The notes below the pieces were generated by a model. That model made no database searches. It had not been told where the DNA came from and was given only the letters and a program-made list of their open reading frames with translations. From VBAS01 sp963773465 (GTDB lineage: Bacteria > Bacteroidota > Bacteroidia > Chitinophagales > Chitinophagaceae), in NCBI GenBank assembly GCA_963773465.1, contig CAVZBF010000002.1:558001-622000 (forward strand): a stretch of DNA of 64,000 nt, given 5' to 3'. Shown here one piece after another: positions 28,684 to 39,295 of the stretch (the first letter of the stretch is position 1; every line of letters starts with the position of its first letter). A program made the position numbers and the translations under genes.

Positions 28684-28749
28684 CCGGCAGATTTAGTCAG
28701 CGAATATAAGTTTTGTTTACAATGTGGCTTAGCCGGTAGTATAAAAAGT

Positions 28750-28774
28750 CCCGTCTCGCCTTAGGCGAGACGGG
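28750..28774 (-). terminator. Hairpin terminator after SPFH gene
   Basis: CCCGTCTCGCC and GGCGAGACGGG form a perfect 11-base stem with loop TTA. On the minus strand it lies 32 bases after the SPFH stop and is followed by ACTTTTTAT, fitting an intrinsic terminator. Confidence 0.85.
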
Positions 28775-28805
28775 TATTAGATTTTTCTTAACTCAACTTA
28801 TTCGC

Positions 28806-30732
28806 TTAATTCTTCTTTTCCTTATCATTTCCGTTACTTACTTTTTTACCCAACTGTTCTAATATCTGCAAACCAAGCAAGCCGCTGATGCCGCCATTTG
28901 CATTATCGCCACCTGAAATAAGTACATCCGGCATGATCTTTACATTTTGGCTGGCAATAGATTCCATCACTTTCAATTGAGTAAAGTTGTTTCCACCCAT
29001 CGCTTCAACAGAAAGCTTATAAGATTCGGCATTTGATTTACCAATAGCAAGAATTTTTTCAGCTTCTGCATTACCGGTTAAGGTGATCTGTTCGGCATTT
29101 GCTTTTGCAAGCAATTCAATTTGTTCAGCATTTGCTTTTGCCAATAACCTTACTTTCTCAGCATCACCACTTGCCAGTAATTTCAATCGGTCACGCTTCA
29201 GCATGTTGACTGAAAACGCACACTGTTCGCTTCACCGGTTGCTTTTTTTACAGAAGCATCGGCAATGCGTTCTGCGATCAATACACCCTGGTCAGCTTTT
29301 ACAATTTCTTTTTGCATTTCGGCAATGGCAGTTTCTTTTTCCAATGCTCTGCCTGGTTTCCTGTGCTTTCTTTTCTGTTTCGTAAGTTATTTTTTGTTCT
29401 TCCGCAATTTTACGGTCCGTCAATGTTTTCATCAAACTTTCAGGAGGTACTATATCGCCGATCAGTGTATCCACTCCGAATACATTGTATTGCTCCAGCA
29501 CATGGCCGATATGATCTTTTGCTGATTGTTGTCTTTCTTTACGGGTACCCAGGAAAGCAATTACATCACTATCCTGTGCACTGTTACGGAAATAGTTACC
29601 AATCGTTGGTTCCAATACCTGGCTTACAAGATTATTCATATTACCAAACCGGGCAATTACTTTTGGCGCTTCTGTTGTTGGTATATGAATAATCTGTGAA
29701 ACGTCAAGATTAAAAGGGAAACCATCTTTACTGCGTACTGTGATCGTTGATAAATGTTTATCCAATTGATGACTTTCACTTCTTGCATTTGCCCAGTTTA
29801 ACACGAGGTTGGTTGTAGGCACCAATTCCACTTTCATGATATATGGGTTGATCGGATATTTGCCGGGACCTAATGGTTCAGCCCAAACACCTTTATAGCC
29901 TTTGGCAACAATATTACCATGTTTAAATTCAGCACCGCTGAGATCTTTACCTTCATCCCCTACATAACTAATAACAACACCAACATGCCCAATGGGTATT
30001 TCGGTCATCTTTACCATTTCCATTTTTGCAAACCATGGATTAAGAAAATAAGAACCGGCCAGGATAACTTGTTCCTGCAATCCTTTATAACCGCCACTAT
30101 CCAAAAATTTATCTACGTCCTGGAATTTATTATGCATCATCAATAATTCTACCGGCAATTTGTCCTTCTTCCAATGGTTTACCTTCCATGGTAGTGACCA
30201 CGCCCACCGCATTATCGGGTATACTGTCATATCAGTTACTTCGACATCAAATAAAAAAGTATTGATACGATAAGAGCCGGGCGCAATGATATCTGTCTGC
30301 CGTCCTTTACGCCCGCCGTTTTTTAAGAATGCTTCTGCATCCTGGAAAGTATCACATTCAACTTTGCGTGCAAGAATACGACCGGTTTCCAATTCAGCAC
30401 CGTCCTTTGCCATCACTAAACCAATCTTTCCAGTTGGAATAATGATAAAGGGTTGAAAGGTGATAGCATACTGCCATATCCATTTGCCAGAAATAAACAC
30501 CGGGAGGCAATGTTTGTGCCTGGTAACCGGCCTCACCATCAGTGGCGATGATGCGGCCTTCCGGCAATTCCTGTTTACCAAACAACACGAATTTTTTTGT
30601 AACAAGTCCGATCTTGTCTTCCGGCACTATCACAAGTCCAAAGAAGACACGAAGAATAAATTTGTAAAACAATAAAATAAATAATGGGATCCCGATGATA
30701 AGTCCCCATCGAATTAATTCTGATTTTTCCAT
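28806..30732 (-). CDS. SPFH/flotillin-like membrane protein, five frameshifts
   Basis: A flotillin-type protein with one N-terminal membrane helix (about residues 8-30), PHB/SPFH repeats (IVPEDKIGLVTKKF, PTGKIGLVMAKDGAEL, PIGHVGVVISYVGDEG), and a C-terminal Ala/Glu-rich coiled coil (DRKIAEEQKITYETEKKAQETR, then AEKVRLLAKANAEQIELLAKANAEQI). Breaks lie near 30474 (extra G), 30222 and 30150 (a compensating pair between which the protein reads as nonsense), 29351 and 29213-29216 (lost T on the coding strand). The segment 29205-29350 in the third frame reads EKETAIAEMQKEIVKADQGVLIAERIADAS. Repaired length is about 640 residues. It probably scaffolds membrane microdomains; a hairpin terminator follows. 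Confidence 0.85.
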
Positions 30733-31294
30733 GATGACTTAAAAATTAATGGTATGAAAATATTGTTTAAAAAAAAGATTACATAAGAGATAAATATATT
30801 GATGCGCACAAGTTGTCAACAAACAGGGTTGCTGACTTGTGTGATTGATTGCCTGTAAGAAGGGAACGCTACGAATAGCGTCTATCTATATTTATTTTCC
30901 GGGAGGTGATGTGTTATAGATAGTGAACCGTATAAGTGATTCTTCAGAGAGAAAACAACCGATATTTTTATCAGTGTTCATGGTGTTTAATTGTGAAGTA
31001 AAGTTACACTGCAGGTGCATTGCTTTTTGAACTATCGTAAAAAACCGGTTTTTAGCAAAAGAAAGGGTGTTTTTCCTTATTATGTAGTATGGCTCCAAAT
31101 TGAGAAATAAAGTAATAAGGTTTGATATGGCGCAGGTCCATTTTGCTACTAAGGTTTTAGCGCATTCCGGATCAACTGGAGTTAACCTTAGCAGAGCTAA
31201 TAAGATAAGTTGACAGTAACCTTATTACCTTATTCAATTAAGAGTCAATTACCGTTCTGTTAACTTCCGAACTAAAAAAAGATTTAAGGATAAC
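30733..31294. other. 562-base gap, no convincing gene
   Basis: Holds the promoter region of the SPFH gene near its right side of transcription and the 3' side of the peptidase gene. Features visible: a short perfect hairpin ACGCTA-CGAA-TAGCGT at 30866-30881, and repeated AATAAGGT/ACCTTATT words at about 31106-31115 and 31220-31235 that could pair. A 68-codon minus-strand frame at 30892-31098 has no recognisable protein pattern and is not called. Confidence 0.5.
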
Positions 31295-33823
31295 TTATTG
31301 TCCAACCATAAACACAGCATTACAAAACATAAGTTTTCCGTTTTCCCAAAAATTACGAAACATGAGATTGTCTGCGAAATAAACAATTTTACCGCTACCC
31401 ATATCCTGTACACCAAAAACCAATGCATCATTTAATTTATCTTTTAATGAAGAGCCAACAAATCCCGAAACCTGGCTGTCTTTTTTCAATACACCAACAT
31501 TCCATCCGCCTTCTTTAATAAAATCGTACAACGCATCATCTTGTTTTAATGTATAATAAAAATTAGGATAGCCGAATGCCAAAGGATGCGAGTTATCAAG
31601 TTGCACTTTGAAAATTGAACCCGGAATGTTTGATCTGAGAAATTCTCTTTCTCTTTCCTCATAAACCTGTAAAGCAGCGTAAGGATCTTTTTTATCAGCG
31701 GCGTCGTCTGATTTTTTTGCCTTGATCGCCCAGTCAGTTCTCGCTAATTGACCAACACCTCCTTCAAGAGCAACTAATCTTCCGCCTTTATTTACCCAAT
31801 CTTTCAACTGATCAGCAGAAGATTTTTCATTAAGGAAACGATAATTACCTGAAGGCATGATGAGCACATCAAAATCACTCCAGATTATCCTTGCAAAATC
31901 ATTTGCATTAACCAATGTAACAGGATAATCAAGTGATTGCTCAAAGAAATGCCATACCTCACCGGCTGCGTTTGAACCAACACCTTCGCCGGTTAATAAG
32001 GCCACACGCGGCGCTTTTAAATAATGAATCTTACTGCTGCCAAAATCAAATCCTTTATCAACAAACCCGGTGGTAATAATATTTGCTTTTACGTTATTCG
32101 CATTACATGCCTGGTTGATCATCGAAGCAAGAGAGTTTCCAAACTTTTCATTCCCTTTTTTAATGATCACAAGAGAGCCACGGTCGAATTGCTGGCTATT
32201 GATTTCAAAAGCCGTTTCTGAAAACCGGACCCGCACTCCCTGTTGCAATAATGTTGTCAATGTTTTTACACTTTGCACACCTTGCCAGCGGATAACATAA
32301 CCATAAGCATCATTTACGTTGTTTGTAATTGCCGCTGGTTTTGTACCTGCCGATGACTGCAATTTTGTTTTTGAACCGAATGTCTTTACTCCGTACACAA
32401 AGGGTAATGACCATGCTGTAATATCGTAGGTATTTGAATCAACGAGTTTACTCCTGGGTTCAAACAGAACTTTTACCATCGCCGATCTTGGTTGCTGTGA
32501 ATGAACCATAAGATCACTCCCTTCAATTGTGAATGCCTCATCCTTTCCCGAAAAATAATTGTAACCTGAAAGTGTGCCTCTTGAACTTCCACCTGCAAAT
32601 TCATATTGAATTCCATTTTTATCAAGCAATGCAGTTAAAGCATTGATCCTTTCCCTGTCAGCTTCGTTGTTTTTTATCAAATATGTTTTATACTCGCCTA
32701 CACCAACATTTACTGCATCATTAAAAAATTTCCTGAACTCTTTTACCAATCGTGCTGCATTCAGCGAAGAAACTTCAATCGTGCTTAAGCCGGTGGTATA
32801 ATGATGAGTGGCACGATCTGACAGCGTCAATGTATCTCCCTCATCAGTTAATGCACCCAGGCCACCTGCGCCTCCGCCTCCTTGTTCATATGTCATTCCG
32901 ATAGCGCCATTGTATACAGGATAAGTATCGCCGTAACTTGGATAAAAAAGATCAAACACTTCTTTGGTAAAATATAACCAGCCATTCGCATCAAAATATT
33001 TTGCATGGTTCTTTCCAATCGTTACCTGGAAATCTCTTTGCCATTGCGTAATTACTTCATGAAAGGGTTGCGCTGCCGGGGCAAAATAATATGGATTGTT
33101 AATGCCCTGCTCATGAAAATCAACATGCACATAAGGCATCCATTGATTATACATTTTCATTCTTTGCTGGCTTTCAATCTGCGTTTGCCATGCCCAGTCG
33201 CGGTTAAGATCAAAATTGTAATGATTGGTTCTGCCACCCGGCCATGGCTCACGATGCTCTCTTGCACTTAATGCCGGGTTCATATTTTTTCCAACGATTG
33301 AATTGAACCAATTCACATACCTGTCCCTCCCATCAGGATTTATACACGGATCAATTATTACAACCGTATTCTTCAACCATTCCTTAGTTTTTGTATTGGA
33401 AGGATCAACCAGTGCCCAGATTGTCATCATTGCTGCTTCGGATGAAGATGTTTCATTACCATGTACATTATAACTTAACCAAACAAGTGCCGGTGCATTT
33501 TCTTCTATTGGAGCAGCTTTATCTTTTGCAAGATTAGCCAGCCGCATATTATTCAATCTTATTTGCTCAAGCCTGCTGATATTGTCCGCCGATGAAATAA
33601 ATGAAAGTAATAACGGGCGGCCTTCGTTTGTTTGTCCATATTGCTCCAGCTTCACATTTGCAGAAGCATTTGCTGCAACATGTTGAAAATAGTTAACGAT
33701 CTTCCAATGTGGTGTATAACGACTGCCGATCTTATATCCTAAAAATTCTTCGGGAGATCTTAGCTGTCCATTTGACGAAATAAAAATTAATATTGCCAGT
33801 GCTACTAAAAATCTTTTACGCAT
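31295..33823 (-). CDS. M14 family zinc carboxypeptidase, exported
   Basis: About 842 residues. The ATG at 33823 starts the signal peptide (MRKRFLVALAILIFISSNGQ); an upstream in-frame ATG at 33868 overlaps the divergent gene. The peptidase domain shows the zinc ligands in NVHGNETS (His121, Glu124), NPDGRDRY, FDLNRDW and the third ligand in VHVDFHEQG (around 233-237); TYEQGGG carries the probable catalytic Glu. After about residue 560 a GATase/ThuA-like domain follows (APRVALLTGEGVGSNAAGEVW, DFDVLIMPSGNYRFL, WVNKGGRLVALEGGV). This two-part form is common in Bacteroidota. Likely role: periplasmic or extracellular peptide digestion. Confidence 0.9.
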   Translation of the reverse strand: MRKRFLVALAILIFISSNGQLRSPEEFLGYKIGSRYTPHWKIVNYFQHVAANASANVKLEQYGQTNEGRPLLLSFISSADNISRLEQIRLNNMRLANLAKDKAAPIEENAPALVWLSYNVHGNETSSSEAAMMTIWALVDPSNTKTKEWLKNTVVIIDPCINPDGRDRYVNWFNSIVGKNMNPALSAREHREPWPGGRTNHYNFDLNRDWAWQTQIESQQRMKMYNQWMPYVHVDFHEQGINNPYYFAPAAQPFHEVITQWQRDFQVTIGKNHAKYFDANGWLYFTKEVFDLFYPSYGDTYPVYNGAIGMTYEQGGGGAGGLGALTDEGDTLTLSDRATHHYTTGLSTIEVSSLNAARLVKEFRKFFNDAVNVGVGEYKTYLIKNNEADRERINALTALLDKNGIQYEFAGGSSRGTLSGYNYFSGKDEAFTIEGSDLMVHSQQPRSAMVKVLFEPRSKLVDSNTYDITAWSLPFVYGVKTFGSKTKLQSSAGTKPAAITNNVNDAYGYVIRWQGVQSVKTLTTLLQQGVRVRFSETAFEINSQQFDRGSLVIIKKGNEKFGNSLASMINQACNANNVKANIITTGFVDKGFDFGSSKIHYLKAPRVALLTGEGVGSNAAGEVWHFFEQSLDYPVTLVNANDFARIIWSDFDVLIMPSGNYRFLNEKSSADQLKDWVNKGGRLVALEGGVGQLARTDWAIKAKKSDDAADKKDPYAALQVYEEREREFLRSNIPGSIFKVQLDNSHPLAFGYPNFYYTLKQDDALYDFIKEGGWNVGVLKKDSQVSGFVGSSLKDKLNDALVFGVQDMGSGKIVYFADNLMFRNFWENGKLMFCNAVFMVGQ

Positions 33824-33906
33824 GAAATATAGTTTGAAGGGGCAATTTATGAAAGATGGCTTTACCATACAAAGACTTTAGTAACTTCAAAGACCAAAAC
33901 CTCACT

Positions 33907-34530
33907 ATGATAAGATCTTCCCTCGCAACTTTTATCTCATTTTTAAGCTTAACCCTATTGCTGCTTTGCTTTTTAAATAGCTGCAAGTTGCGCCAACATG
34001 GGGTCGTTTCATCAGTTTCCAATGACGCAAAAAGCACTGCCGCTTTTATTGAAGAAATAATGATAAATGATGGTAAACCCAACGACACTCTTTTATATTT
34101 CAAGTTCTTCTTCGATAGCATAAATCCAATTCTTAAGTTAAAAAAAGAAATAAATCTCGGTGTTACATTTATACGAACAGCACATAGTGACGGAGGCGTT
34201 TATAGCCTGGCCTATTTTGGTCCTCCGTTTAAATCCGGAAAGGAAGATACCCTAATGAGTTTCGTTGGTGACGGTAATCTGGCGTTTTTTAATGCTACAG
34301 AATCCCTTGGCGCAAAAAATCACAGATCTATGCACGTCGTTCGAGATGGCAAGATCAAGCACCGGTTGATATATTCTGACTTTACAGAAGAAACAGAAAT
34401 GGTCCGCACATTATGGCTGTTTAATAAAGAACTCAAAAAAGGACTGGGTAACTCAAACTGCGTACGATATATTTCAACAATAAGTGATGACCTGAAAATT
34501 GCTAAAGTCGAAAAAACTTATTGTTATTAA
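33907..34530 (+). CDS. Lipoprotein of unknown function
   Basis: About 207 residues from ATG 33907 (an in-frame ATG at 33856 would add 17 residues lacking signal features). The signal peptide ends in lipobox LNSC. The mature part has EEIMINDGKPNDTLLYFKFFFDS, LGVTFIRTAHSDGGVYSLAYFG and FTEETEMVRTLWLFNKELKKG; no family recognised. It is divergent from the M14 peptidase, sharing an upstream region of about 80 bases. Confidence 0.65.
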   Translation: MIRSSLATFISFLSLTLLLLCFLNSCKLRQHGVVSSVSNDAKSTAAFIEEIMINDGKPNDTLLYFKFFFDSINPILKLKKEINLGVTFIRTAHSDGGVYSLAYFGPPFKSGKEDTLMSFVGDGNLAFFNATESLGAKNHRSMHVVRDGKIKHRLIYSDFTEETEMVRTLWLFNKELKKGLGNSNCVRYISTISDDLKIAKVEKTYCY

Positions 34531-34540
34531 TGAATTAAAA

Positions 34541-34564
34541 AGTCTTCCCAATACTGAGAAGACT
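34541..34564 (+). terminator. Hairpin terminator after lipoprotein gene
   Basis: AGTCTTC pairs with GAAGACT around a 10-base loop, followed by CTTGATTTTTTAC. Located 10 bases after the TAA at 34528-34530. Confidence 0.75.
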
Positions 34565-34607
34565 CTTGATTTTTTACTTTTTACTTTTGTCCCTATAGCT
34601 ATCAGGA

Positions 34608-37394
34608 TCACTGCTGCACTTCCATCATCGGCACCGTAGGTGCTGCTCTTGCCAGTCTTTCTTTATTACCCAGCTTCAGATTATGTAATTCAAATACTAA
34701 AGATGTATAATAATAACCGCCATTAAAACCAAATTGTGTTGCAGCACGGCTGTATACAAAGCGACCTTCGCCTGTGTTTCCAAAATTTTTCAACCTATCG
34801 GGATAAGTATTACCAATATTATTTGCACCAACAGTTATGTTGACAAAATTTGCCAATTTATAGCCTATGCTTGCATCGGTAACTACTTTAGGACTGAAGA
34901 ACTCATCAAGCAAGGGATTGCCCGGGTCTCTTGTTGCCACTTTTCCAAAACGAGTGCTGCGTACATTGAACGTTGCTTTCCCAACCTTATAATTAAAGTT
35001 GAGCGAAATTTTATGCCTGGGTTGCGCTTCTTCAATACGGCTTCTTTCATCACGGGCAAATAAGCGGGCCTGCAATGCAGGATCAGTGATGGTGCTGACA
35101 CGGGCATCCCCCTGCACTTCTGTCTTATTAAAATTAGCTGCAGCAGTTAATGCAAACTGTCCGTTACCAAGTTTATCAGTAAATGCAATTACGGCATCTA
35201 TGCCTTTTGTTCTGGTATCGATTGCATTGGTAAGAAATATTACAGAGCTTACATCAGCAAGATCAGGGTATTGGCTCAGGATTGCATTCACAGCATTTGC
35301 CTCAGGAGCATTGAACCTGCGGAAAGAAGAACTTACTACAATTCTGTTGTCAATATCGATAAGATAACCATCTACCGTAATGCTCAATCTGTTTTTTGCA
35401 AGTTTGCTTGTTAAGCCAACACTATAATTGGTAGACGTTTCGGCATCGAGACTTGGAATACCAAATGCCTGTGCCACCAGGCTGTTATTACGGAAAGTGC
35501 CTTGCTGAAACGGTTGAAGACCCGAACTGGTTTGAATAAATACAGTGTTGATGGCGCTGAAATATCTTTGCTGCATGGAAGGCGCCCGGAAACCATTACT
35601 CACTGCACCACGAATAGCAAGCGGTTTGAAAACCTGGAAACGAAAAGCAAACTTGCCGGCAAAGCTTGAACCATAATCGTCATAATGCTCATAACGACCG
35701 GCGCCATTTAAAAGAAGTTTATCTGAAATGTCGGTTTCAATATCAACATAACCACCCAATACATCTCTTTTTTCATCAACAGCGTTTGATGGTTGAAAAC
35801 CGGGAAACACTTGTGCACCCCCTACTTTACCGGACGATGGCGCATAGTTAAGATATGAAGTTTCTTCACCCGGTTGTATTGAATAATTGTCTTTGCGATA
35901 TTCGCCGCCAACAGCGAGGTTAAAAGATTTTAAACCCATTTGCGTACCAAAATCTCTCGAAATATTTAAGTTGGTTGTGTATTGACTAAATAATAGTTTA
36001 CCTGCATAAAACGACGTTGGCGCTGCTGCTTTTAAAGCGTACTGCGATGCATTGTTAGAGTTTGTAACATCAAAGCGGAATGAATTACCGCCTATTGCCT
36101 GGCTTAGATCCCAGTTCCAGTTGCCGCCAATTTTTCCTTCAAATCCGGCAGTGATGTATTTATCACGAATGATAGAATTAATTATCGGAAGAAATCCATC
36201 AGGATATAATTCGGCGATTACCTGTGTTGTTTGTTTTGGATAACGATAAAAGCCCGCTGCTTTTCCATCCCTGTAATTATAACCGGCAGTTAAAAGAAAT
36301 TGAAGATTATTCTTAAACGGGTAACCCATATTTACCAATGCTCCATAATTATACACTTCAGAATTTCCAATATGCATATTGTTCTTCCTGCTAAAGCCTC
36401 TTTGGGCAATTAATTGTTCATCGAGTGATACCGTATTTGTATAAACAGTACCGGTGTAATCGCCAGAACGATTTGTCGGATCTCGGTGACGTATATCTGC
36501 CGATACATTAAAGTAACCACCTTTTTTACCCAAGCTCATTCCCTTATTCAAACCTATTTGCTGTACTTCACCATCACCTTCATAATGTTTACCCCAATGA
36601 CCAAGTAATGTTGTACCTGTTGCATTTTTTTTGAGAACGATATTGATCACACCTGCAATTGCATCTGAACCGTATTGAGATGAGGCGCCGTCACGCAATA
36701 CTTCCACTCTTTCAATTGCCGCTGCAGGAATTGCATTAAGATCAGTTCCAACAGAACCGCGGCCAATTGTTCCGTTCACATTTAACAATGCAGTATTGTA
36801 TCTTCTTTTTCCATTTACCAAAACAAGTGTCTGGTCCGGACCAAGACCGCGTATCGTTGCAGGATCGATATGATCGGTGCCATCAGCAACCGTTTGCCTG
36901 CTCGAGTTATAAGATGGAGCAACAAAATTTATCATCTGCGTTGGTTCCACCTGGCCGGTAAGATTTAATTCACGATTCGTGATCACATCAACAGGTACCG
37001 GAGTTTGCGTACTTGATCTTGTAGCAGATGAACGTGAGCCAACAACAATCACCCTGTTGAGTTCACCGGAGTTTAGCATTTCAAAATTATTTTCGGATAC
37101 GGCTCCCCCACTCACAGTAATTTGTTTACGTTGCGTTACCACGCCAACGTAACTTATGATCAGGGTGTAATTGCCGGGTGCAACCTTTAATTCATAATTG
37201 CCGCTTGCATCTGTTACCGTACCGCGTTTAGTGCCCTCGAGCACAACCGAGGCGCCGGCCATAGGCAAACCATTTGCATCTTTTACTGAACCACGCAATG
37301 TTGCAGTTTGCCCCATTGCATAGGCGGATAGTAAAAAACAAATAAATAGAGTTGCAAGGCTTTTGATCGGAAGCTTGATTTTTTTTGTGATCAT
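34608..37394 (-). CDS. TonB-dependent receptor
   Basis: 928-residue outer-membrane receptor. Signal peptide ends YAMGQ; residues about 30-110 form a CarboxypepD_reg-like domain (LRGSVKDANGLPMAGASVVLEG, SYVGVVTQRKQI); the plug domain contains PVPVDVITNRELN, ATIRGLGPDQTLVLVNGKRR, IPAAAIERVEVLRDGASSQYGSDAIAGVINI; the remainder is a 22-strand-type barrel with alternating aromatic motifs, ending FNGGYYYTSLVFELHNLKLG. The GSVGTDLNAIP motif marks the subgroup often annotated as siderophore or carbohydrate receptors; the ligand is unknown. It stands alone. Confidence 0.92.
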   Translation of the reverse strand: MITKKIKLPIKSLATLFICFLLSAYAMGQTATLRGSVKDANGLPMAGASVVLEGTKRGTVTDASGNYELKVAPGNYTLIISYVGVVTQRKQITVSGGAVSENNFEMLNSGELNRVIVVGSRSSATRSSTQTPVPVDVITNRELNLTGQVEPTQMINFVAPSYNSSRQTVADGTDHIDPATIRGLGPDQTLVLVNGKRRYNTALLNVNGTIGRGSVGTDLNAIPAAAIERVEVLRDGASSQYGSDAIAGVINIVLKKNATGTTLLGHWGKHYEGDGEVQQIGLNKGMSLGKKGGYFNVSADIRHRDPTNRSGDYTGTVYTNTVSLDEQLIAQRGFSRKNNMHIGNSEVYNYGALVNMGYPFKNNLQFLLTAGYNYRDGKAAGFYRYPKQTTQVIAELYPDGFLPIINSIIRDKYITAGFEGKIGGNWNWDLSQAIGGNSFRFDVTNSNNASQYALKAAAPTSFYAGKLLFSQYTTNLNISRDFGTQMGLKSFNLAVGGEYRKDNYSIQPGEETSYLNYAPSSGKVGGAQVFPGFQPSNAVDEKRDVLGGYVDIETDISDKLLLNGAGRYEHYDDYGSSFAGKFAFRFQVFKPLAIRGAVSNGFRAPSMQQRYFSAINTVFIQTSSGLQPFQQGTFRNNSLVAQAFGIPSLDAETSTNYSVGLTSKLAKNRLSITVDGYLIDIDNRIVVSSSFRRFNAPEANAVNAILSQYPDLADVSSVIFLTNAIDTRTKGIDAVIAFTDKLGNGQFALTAAANFNKTEVQGDARVSTITDPALQARLFARDERSRIEEAQPRHKISLNFNYKVGKATFNVRSTRFGKVATRDPGNPLLDEFFSPKVVTDASIGYKLANFVNITVGANNIGNTYPDRLKNFGNTGEGRFVYSRAATQFGFNGGYYYTSLVFELHNLKLGNKERLARAAPTVPMMEVQQ

Positions 37395-37534
37395 ATGCAG
37401 TTGTTGTTTGGGTTAAAAGAAGAGGGATACGATAATACCATCAGGTTTCAACGAGTACAGATGAGAGTGAAATAAAGATAAAGATTTTATGTTTAAAAAC
37501 CGGGAACTATTTACCTTGTGCTTAGAATGCCATT

Positions 37535-39255
37535 ATGATGAAAAAAATTATTTTTTTCTTGCTTCTTCCGGCGTTGTTTGTGTTTTCCTGCAAAACAACA
37601 AAAACGTCGACCACACTTGTTGATCAATATAATTATACCAGTCAGAAAAAGATCGTTTGCGAAAATGGCGCTGTTGTTTCCGCACATCCGCTTGCCAGTA
37701 AAGTGGGCTGTAGCAATTTTGAAAATGGGTGGTAATGCGGTTGATGCTGCGATTGCAACACAATTAGCCCTTGCAGTTGTTTATCCGAATGCAGGTAATC
37801 TTGGCGGCGGCGGTTTTATGGTAGCAAGATTAAAAGATGGAAAGCTCGTTTCTATTGATTACAGGGAAAAAGCACCGGGCAAAGCTCATCGTGATATGTA
37901 CCTGAGCTCGACCGGTGATCCGCAATTAGAATTGAGTCAATACGGACATCTCTCCGCAGGAGTGCCGGGTACAATAGCCGGGTTATTCGAATCTGCTAAA
38001 TATGCAAATCTTTCTTTTGATAAATTAATTCAACCGGCAATTGATCTTGGCGGAAAAAGGATTTGCTATTTCCGAACGTGATGCACGAGCTTATAATTCA
38101 CTAAAAGATGATTTTTTAAAATACAGTACACAAACACCTGCTTTTGTAAAAGATAATTTATGGAAGGGCGGCGACACCCTCGTTCAAGAAGATCTTGCTG
38201 AAACGTTGAAACGGATCAAGAAAAATGGAGCAAAAGGTTTTTATGAAGGCAAAACCGCGCGGCTGATCGTAGAAGAAATGAAAAGAGGAAATGGAATTAT
38301 ATCACTTGAGGATCTGAAAAATTATAAAGCGGCTTCAAGAGAGCCGCATGTTTTCGATTACAAAGGATATAAAATTGTTGGAATGCCGATGCCAAGCAGC
38401 GGTGGTTTGCTTGTACATCAAATGATGAAGATGATCGAAAACAAACAAATTGCTTCTTATGGTTTTCAATCTCCTGAAGCTGTACAATTAATGGTAGAAG
38501 CAGAAAGAAGAGCTTATGCTGACAGGGCACAATTCATGGGCGATGCTGATTTTTACAAAGTGCCGGTTTCAAAACTTACGAATGAGAAATATTTGAAAGA
38601 AAGAATGGCTGATTTTGTTCCGGGTAAAGCAAGCAATAGTGAACAAGTAAAGCCGGGTGAAATTCCCGCGGTGGAAAGTGAAGAGACAACTCATTTGAGC
38701 GTGATCGATAAAGATGGAAATGCAGTGGCGGTTACCACAACGCTTAATAATTCTTATGGAAGTAAAACAGTTGTTGGTGGCGCAGGTTTTATATTAAATG
38801 ATGAAATGGATGATTTTAGTGTAAAACCAGGAGTGCCCAATATGTATGGCGCCATCGGTGGCGAAGCAAATGCTATCATGCCTGGCAAAAGAATGCTAAG
38901 TTCAATGACCCCTACTATTGTGTTGAAAGATGGTTTACCGTATTTGGTCGTTGGTACACCTGGCGGTACTACAATTCCTACTTCGGTTTTTCAAACTATT
39001 GTAAATATTATTGAGTTTAACATGAGCACCGAAGATGCGGTATGGAAACCAAAATTTCATCATCAATGGCTGCCTGACAGTGTTTATTTAGAAAAAACAT
39101 TTGATCCTGCAACAAAAAAATCTCTTGAAGCAATGGGATATAAAATAAAGGAAAGGATCGGCATTGGCAGAACAGAAGTGATCAAAGTGTTACCTGATAA
39201 AAAATTTGAAGCCGTTGCCGATAACCGTGGTGATGATTCGGCAGAAGGATGGTGA
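37535..39255 (+). CDS. ggt: Gamma-glutamyltransferase lipoprotein, two frameshifts
   Basis: Cleaves or transfers gamma-glutamyl groups such as those of glutathione; a self-processing Ntn hydrolase. Lipobox VFSC follows a short signal peptide (MMKKIIFFLLLPALFVFSC). The large-subunit part shows VSAHPLASKVG, MGGNAVDAAIATQLALAVVYP and GGGGFMVARLKDGK. The small-subunit nucleophile Thr opens TTHLSVIDKDGNAVAVTTTLN; GFILNDEMDDFS and MTPTIVLKDGLPYLVVGTPGG follow. An extra T at 37709 and an extra G at 38049-38050 break the frame; removing them restores about 572 residues. Because it is a lipoprotein, it likely acts in the periplasm or outer membrane. Confidence 0.9.
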
Positions 39256-39263
39256 TTTCATTT

Positions 39264-39295
39264 AAAAATTAATAATTAACAATTAATAATTAATA
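39264..39295. repeat. AATTAATAATT word-repeat
   Basis: AAAAATTAATAATTAACAATTAATAATTAATA directly precedes the ATG of the DUF1572 gene, leaving no purine-rich ribosome-binding site. Same word family as 52534-52576. Confidence 0.6.

Noticed and set aside
28806..30732. Anti-phage defence locus around the SPFH protein
   Set aside because: No nuclease, NTPase or toxin partner is present; the neighbours are metabolic.
30892..31098. 68-codon minus-strand ORF
   Set aside because: No recognisable protein pattern, no ribosome-binding site and lies in a repeat-prone AT-rich gap.
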